DNA from: Oscillospiraceae bacterium
GTDB taxonomy: Bacteria > Bacillota > Clostridia > Saccharofermentanales > Fastidiosipilaceae
Reading direction: 5' to 3'
Assembly: GCA_029983685.1 (NCBI GenBank)
Contig: JASBZA010000006.1
Location: forward strand, 1-64,000
Length of the DNA: 64,000 nt
Shown here: positions 62,958-64,000 of the stretch, one piece after another
Numbering within the stretch: the first letter of the stretch is position 1
Layout: each line of letters opens with the position of its first letter
The notes under the pieces: model-generated
The model's database searches: none
What the model saw: only the letters and a program-made list of their open reading frames with translations
What the model was told of the DNA's origin: nothing
Position numbers and translations under genes: made by a program

Positions 62958-63179
62958 ATGTCAGTTAGTTATGATAAGCTTTGGAAGCTTCTTATTGATA
63001 AAAAGATGAATCGCACGGAGCTCAAGGATTCATCCGGGATTAGTTTTAATGTGCTTGCCAAAATGGGAAAAAACGAATTTGTATCCATGGAAAGTCTTAT
63101 GAAGATTTGTGCCACTCTTAACTGTAACGTTGGCGATATTATGGACTTCTTACCAGAAAGTGAGGGATCGCAGGAATGA
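62958..63179 (+). CDS. Small XRE/Cro-type HTH regulator (possible controller of the restriction enzyme)
   Basis: 73 residues that are almost entirely a helix-turn-helix domain: YDKLWKLLIDKKMNRTELKD, SSGISFNVLAKMGKNEFVS and a C-terminal MKICATLNCNVGDIMDFLP. The ATG at 62958 has GGAGAGG upstream; longer in-frame starts from 62796 have no site and run through a hairpin. Its TGA (63177-63179) overlaps the ATG of the next gene (63176-63178), so both are translated together. This fits a controller-type regulator that delays restriction activity. Confidence 0.85.
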   Translation: MSVSYDKLWKLLIDKKMNRTELKDSSGISFNVLAKMGKNEFVSMESLMKICATLNCNVGDIMDFLPESEGSQE

Positions 63180-64000
63180 CACCAGAGATGCTGGCTACAC
63201 TAACCGAACAAGTCGCCGAGCTTGTTCAGACTTACAGCGATAATTATCCGCAATTCCAGAGAGTAACCTACAACGAGACTCAAGTACGTGTTGATTTTGT
63301 AAACCGCTTCTTCAAACTCCTTGGATGGGATGTAGATAACGAACGTGGTTTGCCACAACATCTACGTGAAGTTACCCATGAGGCTACCGTTGTTGTAGAA
63401 GAAGACGGCGTCCATCGTAGCAGAAAACCAGATTATTCTTTCAAGGTAGGCACGGAAGTCCTGTATTTTCTTGAGACAAAGAAACCTGCGGTAAACCTTA
63501 CTGTCAATACAGCTCCGGCATTCCAGTTGCGCAGATATGGATGGAGCGGAAACTTAGAAGTTTCAGTGTTGACCAATTTCACCGATCTATATATTTATGA
63601 TTGCTCTGTTCGTCCGAGGGAAGGCGATGACATTGGTGTTGCAATGATTGCTCACTACCACTTCGACGAATATGTGGAATGTTTTGAGGAAATTTACAAC
63701 ATGCTGTCCAAAGAAGCAGTCTTGACCGGACATTTTGAGCGCTATTTCGGTAACCTCCAGGAGGCTCTTCGTCGTGAACCGTTCGATCAGTATTTCTTGG
63801 ATCAGATTAGGACCTGGCGAATGATGCTTGGTGAGGATGTTTTGCGCAACAATCCAAACGTTGATGCAGAAACACTCAACATTTTCGTCCAGCGAGTGCT
63901 TAATAGAATAATTTTCCTTCGCATTTGTGAGGATAGATGTTTCGAGAACTATGAGTCACTGAAAGCTATTACGGCATACCAAGATCTAAGAACAATGTTC
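63176..64000 (+). CDS. Type IIG-like restriction-modification enzyme, N-terminal part (3' partial)
   Basis: The frame is open to the window end (275 codons). The N-terminal nuclease domain starts with the helical TEQVAELVQTYSDNYPQF and VRVDFVNRFFKLLGWDVDN. It then shows a PD-(D/E)xK-type active site: Asp86 in RKPDYSF and Glu100-x-Lys102 in YFLETKKP. Similar starts are found in Eco57I/type IIG fusion enzymes, whose methylase and specificity domains follow; those would lie beyond 64000. Later helical parts (LQEALRREPFDQYFLDQI, LNIFVQRVLNRIIFLRICED) fit that family. Start by 4-bp ATGA overlap with the HTH gene. Confidence 0.85.
   Translation, partial: MTPEMLATLTEQVAELVQTYSDNYPQFQRVTYNETQVRVDFVNRFFKLLGWDVDNERGLPQHLREVTHEATVVVEEDGVHRSRKPDYSFKVGTEVLYFLETKKPAVNLTVNTAPAFQLRRYGWSGNLEVSVLTNFTDLYIYDCSVRPREGDDIGVAMIAHYHFDEYVECFEEIYNMLSKEAVLTGHFERYFGNLQEALRREPFDQYFLDQIRTWRMMLGEDVLRNNPNVDAETLNIFVQRVLNRIIFLRICEDRCFENYESLKAITAYQDLRTMF

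Larger units (their letters stand above)
62040..64000 (+). mobile_element. Left part of a mobile or defence island (boundary uncertain)
   Basis: From about 62040 the content changes from single-copy housekeeping-like genes to TnpV, a broken DUF6809-like gene, a small phage-like HTH regulator and a restriction-modification enzyme. No integrase, terminal repeat or attachment site is visible in the window, and the right end lies outside it. The boundary is inferred from gene content. Confidence 0.45.

Noticed and set aside
1..64000. CRISPR arrays, tRNA or rRNA genes, insertion sequences with transposase
   Set aside because: No regularly spaced identical repeats, no tRNA-like or rRNA-like sequence, and no transposase frame were recognised; tnpV is not itself a transposase.

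Overview
The window looks like a chromosome segment of an anaerobic, monoderm member of the Bacillota (class Clostridia). The Tad pilus genes come with DUF5702 and DUF6382-type partners and no outer-membrane secretin or CpaB. Lipoproteins have short Gram-positive lipoboxes, sugar uptake uses an LplB/YtcP/LplA-type ABC importer, and spacing and ribosome binding sites are typical of Bacillota. The plant-polysaccharide genes suggest a gut, rumen or digester fibre degrader. The genus cannot be fixed from the sequence alone. No rRNA, tRNA or CRISPR array was seen.

Layout. (1) 1-4511: the 3' part of a GH120-like beta-xylosidase, an XRE regulator fused to a DUF4097-type beta-repeat domain, and a zinc-ribbon membrane protein. 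(2) 4655-29696: about 25 kb of co-directional genes with gaps of 40 bp or less. They encode a Tad (type IVb) pilus machine (TadZ, TadA ATPase, TadB, TadC, Flp-like pilin, prepilin peptidase, two TadE-like pseudopilins, a DUF5702/TadG-like protein), a WG-repeat protein, a BspA-type LRR lipoprotein, a phospho-signalling trio (FHA protein, PP2C phosphatase, Ser/Thr kinase), a 2878-residue Ig-like surface protein and small membrane proteins. (3) 29796-32889: a lipoprotein and, on the minus strand, a pRiA4b ORF-3-like protein with a possible decayed extension. (4) 33041-53655: a glucuronoarabinoxylan/aldouronate utilisation locus with GH51 arabinofuranosidase, Gfo/Idh/MocA oxidoreductase, a large GH2, xylose isomerase, an SGNH acetylesterase, two ABC permeases and a binding protein, GH67 alpha-glucuronidase, an AraC regulator, a GH3 enzyme and a GH2 beta-glucuronidase. 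(5) 53627-60731: a second AraC regulator diverging from a 1915-residue secreted CE8 pectin methylesterase-PL9 pectate lyase. (6) 60856-61950: a YerB-like DUF3048 lipoprotein. (7) from about 62040: the edge of a mobile or defence island with TnpV, a frameshifted DUF6809-like gene, a small HTH regulator and the start of a type IIG-like restriction-modification enzyme that runs off the window.

How the parts fit. The pectin enzyme and (inferred) secreted xylanases outside the window would release oligosaccharides. The LplABC-type importer would bring aldouronates in, powered by an ATPase not encoded here. GH67, GH51, GH3, GH2 and the acetylesterase would trim them, and xylose isomerase would feed xylose to the pentose pathway. 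The two AraC proteins probably sense products of these pathways. The Tad cluster would build a surface fibre, and its kinase/phosphatase/FHA set probably controls assembly or the giant surface protein by threonine phosphorylation. The most notable observations are the Tad plus phospho-relay plus giant adhesin assembly with a doubled GETTILG motif before the FHA domain, intragenic compositional borders in the Tad cluster and in the pectinase, an 11-bp periodic box shared by promoters around the Tad cluster, and the frameshifted gene at the island edge.
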